DNA from: Flavobacterium sp. MK4S-17
Lineage (GTDB): Bacteria > Bacteroidota > Bacteroidia > Flavobacteriales > Flavobacteriaceae
Length of the DNA stretch: 64,000 nt
Reading direction: 5' to 3'
NCBI RefSeq assembly: GCF_009848495.1
Contig: NZ_WWEP01000035.1
Span: forward strand, 1 to 64,000
This document shows positions 34,149 to 43,293 of this stretch, in pieces. Within the stretch, counting starts at the first letter, position 1. The number at the start of each line of letters is the position of its first letter. A program made the position numbers and the translations under genes. Under the pieces are notes generated by a model. The model saw only the letters and a list, made by a program, of their open reading frames with translations. It had not been told where the DNA came from and made no database searches.

Positions 34149-36032
34149 TTATTTAATAAGCTCAAAACTTCGTTTTACAAATGCTGTAAGTTCTTCGCCT
34201 TTTAAAAGGTTTTGCGACAGTTTTGCAAGGTCAAGTGCCTGCTTAACCAGTGCTTCCCTGTGTTCTTTATCATCTGTGCTTAATATATTGCCTGTAAGTT
34301 CATGGTTTGTATTAACTACCAGGTTATACATTTCAGGCAAATTGCCCATACCAAACATTCCACCGCCTGTAGCGCTCATTTCTTTCATCCGGCGCATAAA
34401 TTCAGGTTGTGTAATACGGAAGGGTGCCGCCTGGCTGTCCATAGCCTCAAGCTGTACTGTATAAGTTGACTTTGGTACAATTTCTTCTAAAACAGTTTTA
34501 AGCTTTTCTTTCTCTTCATCGTTTAGCTTGGAAATCTGCTCATCATCTTTTTTAATGAGCTTATCTATATGGTCGGCATCCACACGGGCAAAAGTAAGGT
34601 TCTCATTGTCGCCTTCCAGCTTTTGTATAAGGTGCGATACTATTGGCGAATCCAGTAGTAGTACCTCATAGCCTTTGTCCCTTGCTTCGGCAATATAGCT
34701 GTGCTGTGCATCTTTGTTAGATGCATAAAGTACTACAAGCTTGCCATCCTTATCTGTTTGTGCCGGGGCAATTTTTTCTTTCAGCTCATCAAGCGTAAAG
34801 AATTTATTATCTACAGTTGGGTACAGCATGAATGCACCTGCCTTTTCATAAAATTTAGGCTCGCTCAGCATACCATATTCCAGTACTATTTTAATATCAT
34901 TCCACTTTTTCTCAAAATCCTCACGGTTTTCAGTAAATAAAGATTTAAGCTTATCGGCTACCTTGCGTGTAATATAGTTTGATATTTTTTTTACTGCGCC
35001 GTCAGCCTGCAGGTAAGAACGTGATACATTCAACGGAATATCAGGGCTGTCTATAACACCGCGAAGGAGTGTAAGGAATTCCGGTACAATACCCTCTACA
35101 TTATCGGTAACAAATACCTGGTTTTGGTATAGCTGTATTTTATCCTTTTGAGCCTGTAAATCGGCTGAAAGCTTAGGGAAATATAAAATACCCGTAAGGT
35201 TGAATGGGTAATCAACGTTAAGGTGTATATTAAAAAGAGGTTCATCAAACTGGGTTGGGTATAGCTCATGGTAAAAAGCCTTATAATCTTCCTCGTTCAG
35301 GTCGCCGGGCTGTTTAGTCCAGGCGGGCTCAGGATTGTTGATTATGTTGTCAATCTCAATTTCTTCTGCTTTATAGTCTTCCGGTGCATCTTCCGGTTTT
35401 GGCAGGGTTTCTTTTTTAGTGCCGAATTTAATAGGCACCGGCATAAACTTGTTATACTTTTTAAGTAATTCCCTTACCCTGTAGTCTTCAAGGAATTCAG
35501 TGGAATCCTCTGCAATATGCAGGATAATTTCTGTGCCGCGCTCTGATTTTTCAGCCGGCTCTAATGTAAATTCAGGGCTTCCGTCGCATATCCAGTGTAC
35601 TGCAGGTTCATCTTTGTATGACTTAGTAATTATTTCAACCTTTTCAGCCACCATAAAGGCAGAATAAAAGCCAAGGCCAAAGTGGCCTATAATCCCTGCG
35701 TCTTTGGCGCTGTCTTTATATTTTTCAAGAAACTCCTCAGCACCCGAAAAAGCAACCTGGTTAATGTATTTTTCAACCTCTTCTGCGGTCATACCAATAC
35801 CCTGGTCTATAATGTGAAGCTTTTTGTTTTCTTTATCAATTTTAACTTCAATAATAGGGTTGCCATATTCTACATTAGCTTCACCAATGCCTGTAAGGTG
35901 TTTTAGTTTTAAAGTGGCATCAGTAGCATTTGATACCAGTTCACGCAAAAAGATTTCGTGGTCGCTATATAAGAATTTTTTAATTAAGGGGAAGATGTTC
36001 TCTACTGAAACATTAATTTTTCCTGTTGCCAT
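34149..36032 (-). CDS. htpG: Molecular chaperone HtpG (Hsp90)
   Basis: 627 residues from the ATG at 36032 (MATGKINVSVENIFPLI); the in-frame ATG at 36059 adds nine residues not typical of the family. The GHKL ATPase domain shows LRELVSNATDA, IDQGIGMT and GHFGLGFYSAFMVA, followed by middle and C-terminal dimerisation domains. It is an ATP-dependent cytosolic chaperone. No CIRCE-like operator was seen upstream. Confidence 0.96.
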   Translation of the reverse strand: MATGKINVSVENIFPLIKKFLYSDHEIFLRELVSNATDATLKLKHLTGIGEANVEYGNPIIEVKIDKENKKLHIIDQGIGMTAEEVEKYINQVAFSGAEEFLEKYKDSAKDAGIIGHFGLGFYSAFMVAEKVEIITKSYKDEPAVHWICDGSPEFTLEPAEKSERGTEIILHIAEDSTEFLEDYRVRELLKKYNKFMPVPIKFGTKKETLPKPEDAPEDYKAEEIEIDNIINNPEPAWTKQPGDLNEEDYKAFYHELYPTQFDEPLFNIHLNVDYPFNLTGILYFPKLSADLQAQKDKIQLYQNQVFVTDNVEGIVPEFLTLLRGVIDSPDIPLNVSRSYLQADGAVKKISNYITRKVADKLKSLFTENREDFEKKWNDIKIVLEYGMLSEPKFYEKAGAFMLYPTVDNKFFTLDELKEKIAPAQTDKDGKLVVLYASNKDAQHSYIAEARDKGYEVLLLDSPIVSHLIQKLEGDNENLTFARVDADHIDKLIKKDDEQISKLNDEEKEKLKTVLEEIVPKSTYTVQLEAMDSQAAPFRITQPEFMRRMKEMSATGGGMFGMGNLPEMYNLVVNTNHELTGNILSTDDKEHREALVKQALDLAKLSQNLLKGEELTAFVKRSFELIK

Positions 36033-36336
36033 AGTTAAATGTTTTATGTTGCTGCACATTTTTTTTCAAATAAGATACCAATATTATTTATGTGACAAAT
36101 TGACACTTTGAGATGTTCAATTTGTTAAACACTATAATGTTTAAGAAAAGATTAGCATACTGCCCAAAAGCCTACAGTATGTTGTTTTAATTAATAGTAT
36201 TCACTAATAAGTAATTTATACACGTAAAATTCCTGTTAAAAATGAACGGTTGCTTTGTAATGTATCTTTTATAATTAGTAACTTTAATCAGTGAATGATT
36301 AATTTCAATACCATTTTTTGACAAAAACCTAAACGT
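36033..36336. other. Intergenic region with one inverted repeat
   Basis: About 300 AT-rich bases between divergent htpG and the lipocalin-like gene, with no ORF of note. The only structure seen is a perfect inverted repeat TTAAACA-N6-TGTTTAA at 36125-36144. No full Bacteroidetes promoter match was found on either strand, so the promoters of both genes remain unplaced. Confidence 0.5.
36125..36144. promoter_or_regulatory. Candidate operator: TTAAACA-N6-TGTTTAA
   Basis: Perfect 7-bp inverted repeat with a 6-bp spacer in the divergent region between htpG and the lipocalin-like gene. The spacing suits a dimeric regulator, but in AT-rich DNA chance occurrence is quite possible. Confidence 0.25.
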
Positions 36337-36786
36337 ATGAAAAAGTTATTTTTAGCAGGGGTATTTGTAGTCCTGCTCTCTTCCTGTTCGTCGCTTGACA
36401 CCAAATCGCAGGGTGGCATTAACGGTAACTGGACAATTACCCAGGTTACTTATCCGGGATCGGATTATATAAAAGTAAATTCATTTGACATTGCCGACTC
36501 TAAGTGTTTTGAAGGCAGTTCATGGAAATTTGTATCTAACAATAATAAGGGCGAAATGAGTTTAGGCAAAGCCGGATGCCCTGCTTTCAGCAGCCCGATT
36601 GTATGGTCTGTAACAAAAGAAGGCAGCTTTACCCTTAAGATAACCGAGGGAGAAAAAGCCAAAAGGGTTACACAGGGCTATTACTTAAAGCTAAGGAACC
36701 AAACACAAAGCTCTTTCCAGCTTGTGGATAATGTATCTGTAGGCGGTTCTAATGTAGAGGTTGTGTACCAGTTCCAGAAAATGTAA
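36337..36786 (+). CDS. Lipocalin-like lipoprotein
   Basis: 149 residues with a lipobox (VVLLSSC, Cys17). The mature part starts with GGINGNWTITQV, the GxW signature of lipocalin-like domains, followed by regular beta-strands and one Cys pair (about residues 53 and 76) that could form a disulfide. Probably an outer- or inner-membrane anchored beta-barrel binding a small hydrophobic ligand. It lies 27 bp upstream of an OmpA-family gene and is likely cotranscribed with it. Confidence 0.75.
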   Translation: MKKLFLAGVFVVLLSSCSSLDTKSQGGINGNWTITQVTYPGSDYIKVNSFDIADSKCFEGSSWKFVSNNNKGEMSLGKAGCPAFSSPIVWSVTKEGSFTLKITEGEKAKRVTQGYYLKLRNQTQSSFQLVDNVSVGGSNVEVVYQFQKM

Positions 36787-36813
36787 GTCAATAAAAACAT
36801 CAAAATTTAAAAT

Positions 36814-37509
36814 ATGAAGACAATAAAAATTTATGCACTGTCATTTGCATTCTTATTCAGTGCAGGTTTCGTTTCGTGTGAAGCAGTAAAAAATACGAAT
36901 AATACCCAAAGAGGTGTAGCTATAGGCGCAGCATCAGGTGCTGTAATAGGCGGCGTGCTTGGTAATAATCTTGGTAAAGGCGGCAATACGGCACTGGGTG
37001 CCATTATAGGTGGTGCTGTAGGTGGTGCTGTGGGCGGGGTTATTGGTAACCGTATGGATAAACAGGCAAGAAAGATTGAACAGACTTTACCTGGTGCTGA
37101 GGTTGAAAGAGTAGGGGAAGGGATTAAGCTAACACTTGGAGAAAACTCTGTGAATTTTGATCTTAACAAATCTTCACTTACCTCTAAGGCAAAGGCAAAT
37201 CTTGACAGGCTTGTACCGGTATTTAATGAATATCCTGACACAAACATTCAGATATTCGGTTATACTGACAGCAGCGGTGCTGATGACTATAACCTTAAAT
37301 TGTCTGAACAAAGGGCGGAATCTGTAAAATCTTACCTTGCAGGGAAAGGATTAAGTTCTTCAAGATTTACTACCATAGGCAAGGGTGAAGCCGACCCTAT
37401 TGCAAGCAATGACACTAAAGAAGGAATGAGTAAAAACAGGCGTGTTGAATTTGCAATTACTGCAAATGAAAAGATGATAGAAGACGCGCAAAAAGAAGCT
37501 AAACAATAA
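36814..37509 (+). CDS. OmpA family lipoprotein with glycine-zipper segment (YiaD-like)
   Basis: 231 residues. The signal sequence ends at a likely lipobox Cys (SAGFVSC, residue 23). A Gly/Ala-rich glycine-zipper (about 33-82: IGAASGAVIGGVLG ... GGAVGGAVGGVIG) is followed by an OmpA domain (about 110-220) with NFDLNKS and FGYTDSSGADDYN for peptidoglycan binding. Likely anchors membrane and cell wall. Ends before a strong terminator. Confidence 0.9.
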   Translation: MKTIKIYALSFAFLFSAGFVSCEAVKNTNNTQRGVAIGAASGAVIGGVLGNNLGKGGNTALGAIIGGAVGGAVGGVIGNRMDKQARKIEQTLPGAEVERVGEGIKLTLGENSVNFDLNKSSLTSKAKANLDRLVPVFNEYPDTNIQIFGYTDSSGADDYNLKLSEQRAESVKSYLAGKGLSSSRFTTIGKGEADPIASNDTKEGMSKNRRVEFAITANEKMIEDAQKEAKQ

Positions 37510-37528
37510 ATTGTGCTGTATGTATATA

Positions 37529-37559
37529 AAAAAAGCTGCCTTTAAGGGCAGCTTTTTTT
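37529..37559 (+). terminator. Intrinsic terminator after the OmpA-family gene
   Basis: AAAAGCTGCC / GGCAGCTTTT stem with loop TTTAAG, A-run before and T-run after, so it may also serve the convergent gene. Confidence 0.85.
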
Positions 37560-37577
37560 ATATATGTTTAAAGATTA

Positions 37578-38198
37578 TTATCTCCAGTCGTTATCAGAAC
37601 CATTGCGGCCAAGATATAATGTTAAGCCTATTGACGCTGTAAACATTTGCCCTACAAATCCGCTTTCTTCCAAGCCGCCATCATGATAAAAGCCATCAAA
37701 ATCATAATGCTGTTTTATATTAAATATATAAGAGGCATCTAAATGTACTGCTAAACGGCTGCTGATGTAGAATTGGGGTGTAACACCTATAATTACATTA
37801 CCAATATTATCTATACCGCTTTTACGGGTTGATTTTAGGTAGGAGTAACCCACACCACCATGCACCAAAAAGTTTACATAACCATTTGTCATATCCGGTA
37901 CATATAATGCCCTTCCGGCATTATAAACAGCTTGTACAGAAAACCTTGTATAGTTGGTTCCTGCTTCTGTGCCTGATTCCCTGAACCTGTCACTTGCCAG
38001 GTCGCCCTTAAATCCCCAAAGGTCGTCAGCCATATACCTAAAGCCTACCCCTAAGTGATTAAGCCCGCTCATTGATGGATTCATTGCCCCGCTAAGGCCA
38101 AAGTCACCCTCAATAGAGTATTGTTCGGAACTCCTGAATTGTGAAAATGCTGTTACTGAAATCAGTAAAAATAATAGTGATGTAATTTTTCTGCCCAT
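37578..38198 (-). CDS. Outer-membrane beta-barrel protein (small, OmpW/PorT-like size)
   Basis: 206 residues from the ATG at 38198 (MGRKITSLLFLLISVTAFSQ signal peptide). The ATG at 38228 lies at or before the transcription start implied by a -7 box at 38226-38233 and is rejected. The mature part has alternating polar/hydrophobic strands with frequent Gly/Tyr (LGVGFRYM, GGVGYSYLKS, LDASYIFNI, ASIGLTLYLG) typical of an eight-stranded barrel. Specific function unknown. Confidence 0.78.
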   Translation of the reverse strand: MGRKITSLLFLLISVTAFSQFRSSEQYSIEGDFGLSGAMNPSMSGLNHLGVGFRYMADDLWGFKGDLASDRFRESGTEAGTNYTRFSVQAVYNAGRALYVPDMTNGYVNFLVHGGVGYSYLKSTRKSGIDNIGNVIIGVTPQFYISSRLAVHLDASYIFNIKQHYDFDGFYHDGGLEESGFVGQMFTASIGLTLYLGRNGSDNDWR

Positions 38199-38225
38199 AT
38201 AAACCTTGTTTGTGGAAAATTCTTG

Positions 38226-38233
38226 CAAAAATA
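38226..38233 (-). promoter_or_regulatory. -7 box of the small beta-barrel gene
   Basis: TATTTTTG on the minus strand, 27 bp upstream of the chosen ATG at 38198; it supports the shorter start. No TTG at standard spacing. Confidence 0.4.
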
Positions 38234-38413
38234 CTATAATAGCTATAGTAAACGGTTAATACTCTGTTAATATAAATCTTCCGGGGTTTAAGATGCGTGC
38301 AAATATATATGATAATTATATAATTATCAATTAAATATGTTGAAAAATAAATTAAACTGTTTTTAGGTTAAATCCTAAAGCTTTAAAAACATCATAATAT
38401 ACTGGCAGGGCAA

Positions 38414-38442
38414 TTGTTATTGATAGTATTTAAATACTTTTG
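38414..38442 (+). promoter_or_regulatory. Bacteroidetes-type promoter of the ABC ATPase gene
   Basis: TTG (38414-38416), 18 bp, TACTTTTG (38435-38442). Full match; it implies transcription starting near 38449, so translation must start at the ATG at 38459 and not in the longer frame from 38414. Confidence 0.65.
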
Positions 38443-38458
38443 CACAAATTTTAGTTTA

Positions 38459-39418
38459 ATGCTTACTGTTAAAAACATAACATTCGGATATACTGATAAA
38501 ACCATTATTCACAACTTAAGCTTTTCTGTAAGGCAGGGGCAAAATATAGCGGTTATAGGGGAAAGCGGTTGCGGTAAAAGCACACTGCTTAAACTTATAT
38601 ATGGGTTGTATGACCTGAATAGTGGGGAAATAACATATAAAAATGAGCAGGTACTCGGGCCTAAATTTTACCTTATACCAGGCATGCCTTATATGAAATA
38701 CCTGGCACAGGATTTTGACCTGATGCCTTATGTTACTGCTGCTGAAAATGTAGGTAGTTTTTTATCTAACTTTTATCCTGAAGAGAAACAGCAACGCACA
38801 AAGGAGCTGCTTGATATTGTTGAAATGGGTGATTTTGCCGATGTTAAGGCAAAGTACCTTAGTGGCGGGCAGCAGCAGCGTATTGCGCTTGCTAAAGTGC
38901 TTGCGCTTGAACCTGAGGTTTTACTGCTTGATGAACCTTTTAGCCACATAGATAATTTTAGGAAAAATGCACTTAGGCGCAATTTGTTTGCCTACCTGAA
39001 ACAAAAGGGCATAACGGTGATTGTAGCTACCCATGACAGCACGGATGCACTTTCTTTTGCAGATGAAACTATTGTAATTAAAGAGGGAAGGCTTTTAGAC
39101 AAAGCGCCATCAAAAGAAATTTACTATAATCCTAAGGATAAATATTCAGCCTCATTATTTGGCGAGGTTAATGAAATAAAGCTTGAATTGCTTACCCTTA
39201 CACAAAATAGTGAGGAAACGGTGTTGATTTATCCGCACCAATTGAAAGTTACGGAAAACGGGCCCTTAAGTGTAACCGTAAGGCAATCTTATTTTAAAGG
39301 CAACCGATACCTTATCAAGGCTGCGCTTAACAGGCAGGTTGTTTTTTTTGAGCATTATAAAGAACTGCCGCCAAACTCAGAAGTTACACTTGCAGTGGAC
39401 AGAAATGCTTTTGGATAG
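38459..39418 (+). CDS. ABC transporter ATP-binding protein with C-terminal TOBE-like domain
   Basis: 319 residues. Walker A GESGCGKST (34-42), signature LSGGQQQR (134-141), Walker B VLLLDEP (153-159) and the H-loop ATHD. After the ATPase domain (~1-235) about 85 residues resemble a TOBE-like domain, as in importers of the spermidine/maltose/molybdate group. No permease or binding protein is nearby: the gene is flanked by an outer-membrane protein gene and fabH. It may serve a permease elsewhere or act alone. Confidence 0.88.
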   Translation: MLTVKNITFGYTDKTIIHNLSFSVRQGQNIAVIGESGCGKSTLLKLIYGLYDLNSGEITYKNEQVLGPKFYLIPGMPYMKYLAQDFDLMPYVTAAENVGSFLSNFYPEEKQQRTKELLDIVEMGDFADVKAKYLSGGQQQRIALAKVLALEPEVLLLDEPFSHIDNFRKNALRRNLFAYLKQKGITVIVATHDSTDALSFADETIVIKEGRLLDKAPSKEIYYNPKDKYSASLFGEVNEIKLELLTLTQNSEETVLIYPHQLKVTENGPLSVTVRQSYFKGNRYLIKAALNRQVVFFEHYKELPPNSEVTLAVDRNAFG

Positions 39419-39497
39419 TTATAACATCTTTAAAATTAGCATTTTTTATTGCATATTGTGTATTTTTACATCCTTGTTTTTATAAAAAATATAATTA

Positions 39498-40511
39498 ATG
39501 TATAATTCAAAAATTTCAGGATTGGGATATTATGTCCCTGATAATGTTGTTACCAATGATGATTTATCCAGGTTAATGGATACAAATGATGAGTGGATAC
39601 AGGAACGTACCGGCATACAGGAGCGCAGGCATGTAATAAAAGGTGACGGCGATACAACCACTACTATGGGGGTTAAGGCTGCAAAGATTGCTATTGAAAG
39701 GGCCGGGGTAGATAAAGATGATATTGATTTTATAATATTTGCAACATTAAGCCCTGACTATTATTTCCCTGGCCCCGGCGTTTTGGTGCAAAGGGATTTG
39801 GGCCTGAAAAGGACAATAGGGGCACTTGATGTAAGAAATCAATGCTCCGGGTTTGTATATGCAATTTCGGTAGCCGACCAGTTTATTAAAACAGGTATGT
39901 ATAAAAATATACTTGTTATTGGTTCCGAACTGCACTCCACAGGATTGGACATGACTACAAGGGGCCGTGCAGTTTCGGTAATATTTGGTGATGGGGCCGG
40001 TGCTGCAGTACTTACACGTGAGGAAGATAATTCTAAAGGAATACTTTCCACCCACCTGCACTCCGAAGGGCAGTATGCCGAAGAACTGGCTTTAATTGCA
40101 CCGGGTATGGGCAAACGATGGGTAACGGATATTATTGCTGAAAATAATCCGGATGATGAAAGTTACTACCCCTACATGAATGGGCAGTTTGTATTTAAAA
40201 ATGCCGTAGTGCGCTTTAGCGAGGTTATATTGGAAGGCTTAAAAGCCAATAACCTGCAGGTTAAGGATATTAACATGCTGATACCCCATCAGGCTAATTT
40301 AAGGATTTCGCAATTTATCCAGCAGAAGTTCGGGCTTACCGATGATAAGGTATTTAATAACATAATGAAGTATGGCAATACAACAGCAGCGTCTGTGCCT
40401 ATTGCACTGACTGAAGCCTGGGAGCAGGGAAAAATAAAGCAGGGCAACCTGGTTGTGCTGGCAGCATTTGGCAGCGGCTTTACCTGGGGCAGTGCCATCA
40501 TAAGGTGGTAA
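39498..40511 (+). CDS. fabH: Beta-ketoacyl-ACP synthase III
   Basis: 337 residues. The catalytic triad is Cys116 (RNQCSGF), His264 (IPHQANLR) and Asn294 (KYGNTTAAS). N-terminal TNDEWIQERTGIQERR is the KAS III signature. FabH condenses acetyl-CoA (or branched acyl-CoA) with malonyl-ACP to start fatty-acid synthesis. Slightly longer than E. coli FabH, in line with KAS III proteins of Bacteroidetes. Monocistronic and followed by a perfect terminator. Another KAS III paralog with a special role cannot be excluded. Confidence 0.92.
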   Translation: MYNSKISGLGYYVPDNVVTNDDLSRLMDTNDEWIQERTGIQERRHVIKGDGDTTTTMGVKAAKIAIERAGVDKDDIDFIIFATLSPDYYFPGPGVLVQRDLGLKRTIGALDVRNQCSGFVYAISVADQFIKTGMYKNILVIGSELHSTGLDMTTRGRAVSVIFGDGAGAAVLTREEDNSKGILSTHLHSEGQYAEELALIAPGMGKRWVTDIIAENNPDDESYYPYMNGQFVFKNAVVRFSEVILEGLKANNLQVKDINMLIPHQANLRISQFIQQKFGLTDDKVFNNIMKYGNTTAASVPIALTEAWEQGKIKQGNLVVLAAFGSGFTWGSAIIRW

Positions 40512-40533
40512 TTCTATTTTCAGATAAAAAAGC

Positions 40534-40560
40534 AAAACCCCGGATTATCCGGGGTTTTTA
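40534..40560 (+). terminator. Intrinsic terminator after fabH
   Basis: Perfect 11-bp stem AAAACCCCGGA / TCCGGGGTTTT with loop TTA and T-run. Confidence 0.9.
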
Positions 40561-40614
40561 CTAACTACTAAACCTAAATATGAAAAACATTAATTGATTG
40601 ATGAAAATCCTTTT

Positions 40615-43032
40615 TTAAAACATACCGCCACCTGTTTGTTTCGTGTTGTCATCACGGTACTTTCTTTGCATAGCCCTGTTTTTACCACCGCCAAACATAT
40701 AATTAAGTCCAAAATAAACAGTACGGCTTTCCCAGGTAAACTCACCATTTTGCGGCCACGGCCTTTCCGAATCAAATGCATAGCGCATGGTTTGGAACAT
40801 ATCATTAAACCTAAGGCTTAAAGACATTTTATTATCCAGGAGTGTGTATCGTACACCCGAATCTATTTTATACATTTCCTTGCTGTTGTTCTGCACGCCG
40901 TTTACTGGTCCCCTGTAAAAACCGAACAATAAGAAGCTTAGCCTGCTGTTAGCCCTGAAGTTACCGTTAAGCCTTGCATTAAATGCATTGGCTGTAATTT
41001 CGCGTGTTACCATTTCAGTTTCACCTGAAGGCATTACTGTAGCAACAAGCCCCTTTTGTGAAATACTTGAAAAATCTATAGCCGGCTGTATATCAACCCA
41101 TTTTGCTATACGGTAGTTGGCTGATATTTCAAAACCGAATGCATTGTTATTGTCAAAGTTGTCAAAACTCATTATCTGGTCCTGGTCATTGTCAGGAGTA
41201 GTCTCATTCGGGTACAGTACACGGTTTATCTCGTCATTTATAAGCCTGTAGTACACACCACCTGTTATAGATGAGCCCTGCCCGAACATTTTTGTATAGT
41301 TAAGCTCAACAGAATTGGTAAACTGCGGCCTTAGGTTAGGGTTTCCATAGGCAGTAACCAATGGGGTTGAAAACTCCCTTATCAGTTTCGTCTGTTCAAT
41401 GCTTGGCCTGTCAACCCTGCGGCTGTAGCTAAGCTGGAACATATTTTTTTCGTTAAGGCTGTAGGTTAAATAAGCCGATGGATAAACTGTAATATAATCG
41501 TCCTTAAAAGTATTTTGCCCACGGTTAAAATTTGCGCTTACTTTATAGCTTTCAAGGCGTGCGCCCAGTTGATAACTAAATTTTTCAAACTTTTGCCCAA
41601 AGGTTGCGTAAGCAGAATAAATATCCATATCATAAGTATATTCCACATCCTGCTGTTCAGGAAATGCATCCAGCGCAGGGTTATTGGTATGGTATTCATT
41701 ATCTGTCCTTATAACCCTTGCTTCGGCGCCCAATTCTAAAGTGCTTTTTTCGCTCAGCGGATTAACATAGTCAAGGTTTGCTGTAGCATTTTGGCGCTTA
41801 TCAGTAAGGTCGTCAAAAAATGTTTCTTCGCCCGCACCTTCATAAATGGTATTATAATCTACACTTTGTGTACTCTTAGAGTCATTGTAATTAGCTTCAA
41901 AATCAAGCGTATGGCCTTCTTTGTCAAATTTATGCTTATAGGCAATATTATAGCTGTTATTCCAGTTGTCGCCGTCCAGTAAAGATTGCTGCATTAAATT
42001 GGTATCATTCCCATCAGGATACAGTACATCTGTATTTATTGTAGCCTCGCCTGTATAATAATTCTGGTTTGTATAAAAGGAAATGGTGTTTTTGTCATCT
42101 ATATAATAATCCATGCCTATTTTGCCCAACACTCCTTCATTGTCATTGGTAACATCAATTTTTTGCAATAAGTTAATATCATTCCTTGTTACGTTACCAC
42201 CGTTAAAATATTTACCGAAATTACTGCCTGCATTGGCAAAAAAGTTTACTTTACCCCTGCGGTAATTCATATCTAGGGAGTTATTGAACTTTGGTGTTTC
42301 ACCAAAGGTAATACCTGAATTAAAACTGCCGTTAAAGCCGTCGTTGGAATTTTTATGCAGTATGATGTTGATTATACCCGACATGCCTTCCGGATTGTAC
42401 TTGGCACTTGGATTGGTTATCAGTTCAATTTTTTTGATGGATGTTGAAGGTATTTGTTTTAATAGCTGTGCGGGGCTGATATTGGTTGGCCTGCCATCTA
42501 CAAGTATCCTTACATTGGCATTACCACGTAATGATATATTACCATCCTGGTCAACATTTACAGAGGGTATGTTATTCATTATTTCAGAAGCCGTACCGCC
42601 TGCTGTGGTTAAATCCCTGCCTACGGTTATTACTTTACGGTCAAGTTTCTGTTCAATGGTTGAAACTTCCTTTACTATCTCCACTTCCTGCAGCATAGTA
42701 GCTTCTTCGGCAAGTAGTATTATTCCTAAGTTAACCTCTTTTTTTCCATCACTGAGCGCAGCATTTAAAGAAGCTGTTTTAAACCCCATAAACTGGGCTT
42801 CTACAGTATAATTATTAAGTGGAAGGTTTTTTATGATGAATTCACCTTTGTCATCTGTTATGCCGCCGGTTACTACAGTATTGTTTTCTTTCACTACAAT
42901 ACTAACATAGGGTAAGGGTTCTTTAGTTGTCCTGTCTGCCACTTTACCGGATATGCTTCCGGGGTTATTCTGGGCATATACAGTAAGCATACTGCCAAAA
43001 AAAAGCAGTGTAAAAAGCAATTTAAATTTCAT
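40615..43032 (-). CDS. TonB-dependent receptor family outer-membrane protein
   Basis: 805 residues: signal peptide (cleavage near VYAQ), carboxypeptidase-regulatory-like domain (about 25-110; GSISGKVADRTTKEPLPYVSIVV), plug domain (about 125-225; GTASEIMNNIPSVNVDQDGNIS, LRGNANVRILVDGRP), and a barrel of the outer-membrane beta-barrel type to the C-terminus. The protein ends in a short basic tail (KNRAMQRKYRDDNTKQT) after the last strands. Likely imports an unknown ligand. No SusD partner is present and the gene has its own promoter. Confidence 0.9.
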   Translation of the reverse strand: MKFKLLFTLLFFGSMLTVYAQNNPGSISGKVADRTTKEPLPYVSIVVKENNTVVTGGITDDKGEFIIKNLPLNNYTVEAQFMGFKTASLNAALSDGKKEVNLGIILLAEEATMLQEVEIVKEVSTIEQKLDRKVITVGRDLTTAGGTASEIMNNIPSVNVDQDGNISLRGNANVRILVDGRPTNISPAQLLKQIPSTSIKKIELITNPSAKYNPEGMSGIINIILHKNSNDGFNGSFNSGITFGETPKFNNSLDMNYRRGKVNFFANAGSNFGKYFNGGNVTRNDINLLQKIDVTNDNEGVLGKIGMDYYIDDKNTISFYTNQNYYTGEATINTDVLYPDGNDTNLMQQSLLDGDNWNNSYNIAYKHKFDKEGHTLDFEANYNDSKSTQSVDYNTIYEGAGEETFFDDLTDKRQNATANLDYVNPLSEKSTLELGAEARVIRTDNEYHTNNPALDAFPEQQDVEYTYDMDIYSAYATFGQKFEKFSYQLGARLESYKVSANFNRGQNTFKDDYITVYPSAYLTYSLNEKNMFQLSYSRRVDRPSIEQTKLIREFSTPLVTAYGNPNLRPQFTNSVELNYTKMFGQGSSITGGVYYRLINDEINRVLYPNETTPDNDQDQIMSFDNFDNNNAFGFEISANYRIAKWVDIQPAIDFSSISQKGLVATVMPSGETEMVTREITANAFNARLNGNFRANSRLSFLLFGFYRGPVNGVQNNSKEMYKIDSGVRYTLLDNKMSLSLRFNDMFQTMRYAFDSERPWPQNGEFTWESRTVYFGLNYMFGGGKNRAMQRKYRDDNTKQTGGGMF

Positions 43033-43062
43033 GTCCGTTTAAATGATTGATGATTGATGAGG

Positions 43063-43093
43063 CAAATGTATTACTTTAATTACTAATATGCAA
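43063..43093 (-). promoter_or_regulatory. Bacteroidetes-type promoter of the TonB-dependent receptor gene at 40615
   Basis: On the minus strand TTG (43093-43091), 20 bp, TACATTTG (43070-43063): full consensus match, 30 bp before the ATG. Confidence 0.6.
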
Positions 43094-43264
43094 TACAAAG
43101 TACCTTTTAATGCAAAATTTATTTTTTATTTTAATGCATTACTATCATAAGACATATAAGTATGTATTTTGTTACATACTTTTAAAGAAAAATTTTAATT
43201 TAAAATTCAGGCGAATTAAAATATTTTTAAGAACCATCCTGTAAAGGGGTTATTAATTTATGTT

Positions 43265-43272
43265 TATCTTTG
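43265..43272 (+). promoter_or_regulatory. -7 box of argS
   Basis: TATCTTTG followed by CACGC, 21 bp before the ATG at 43294. It shows that the in-frame TTG at 43270 lies inside the promoter and cannot be the start. Confidence 0.5.
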
Positions 43273-43293
43273 CACGCTTTAAAAGAAATACAA

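Noticed and set aside
38414..38458. N-terminal extension of the ABC ATPase (15 extra codons)
   Set aside because: The extension overlaps a full TTG-N18-TACTTTTG promoter, so translation must start at 38459.
42284..42811. 175-codon open frame on the plus strand
   Set aside because: Antisense to the TonB-dependent receptor gene; no independent support.
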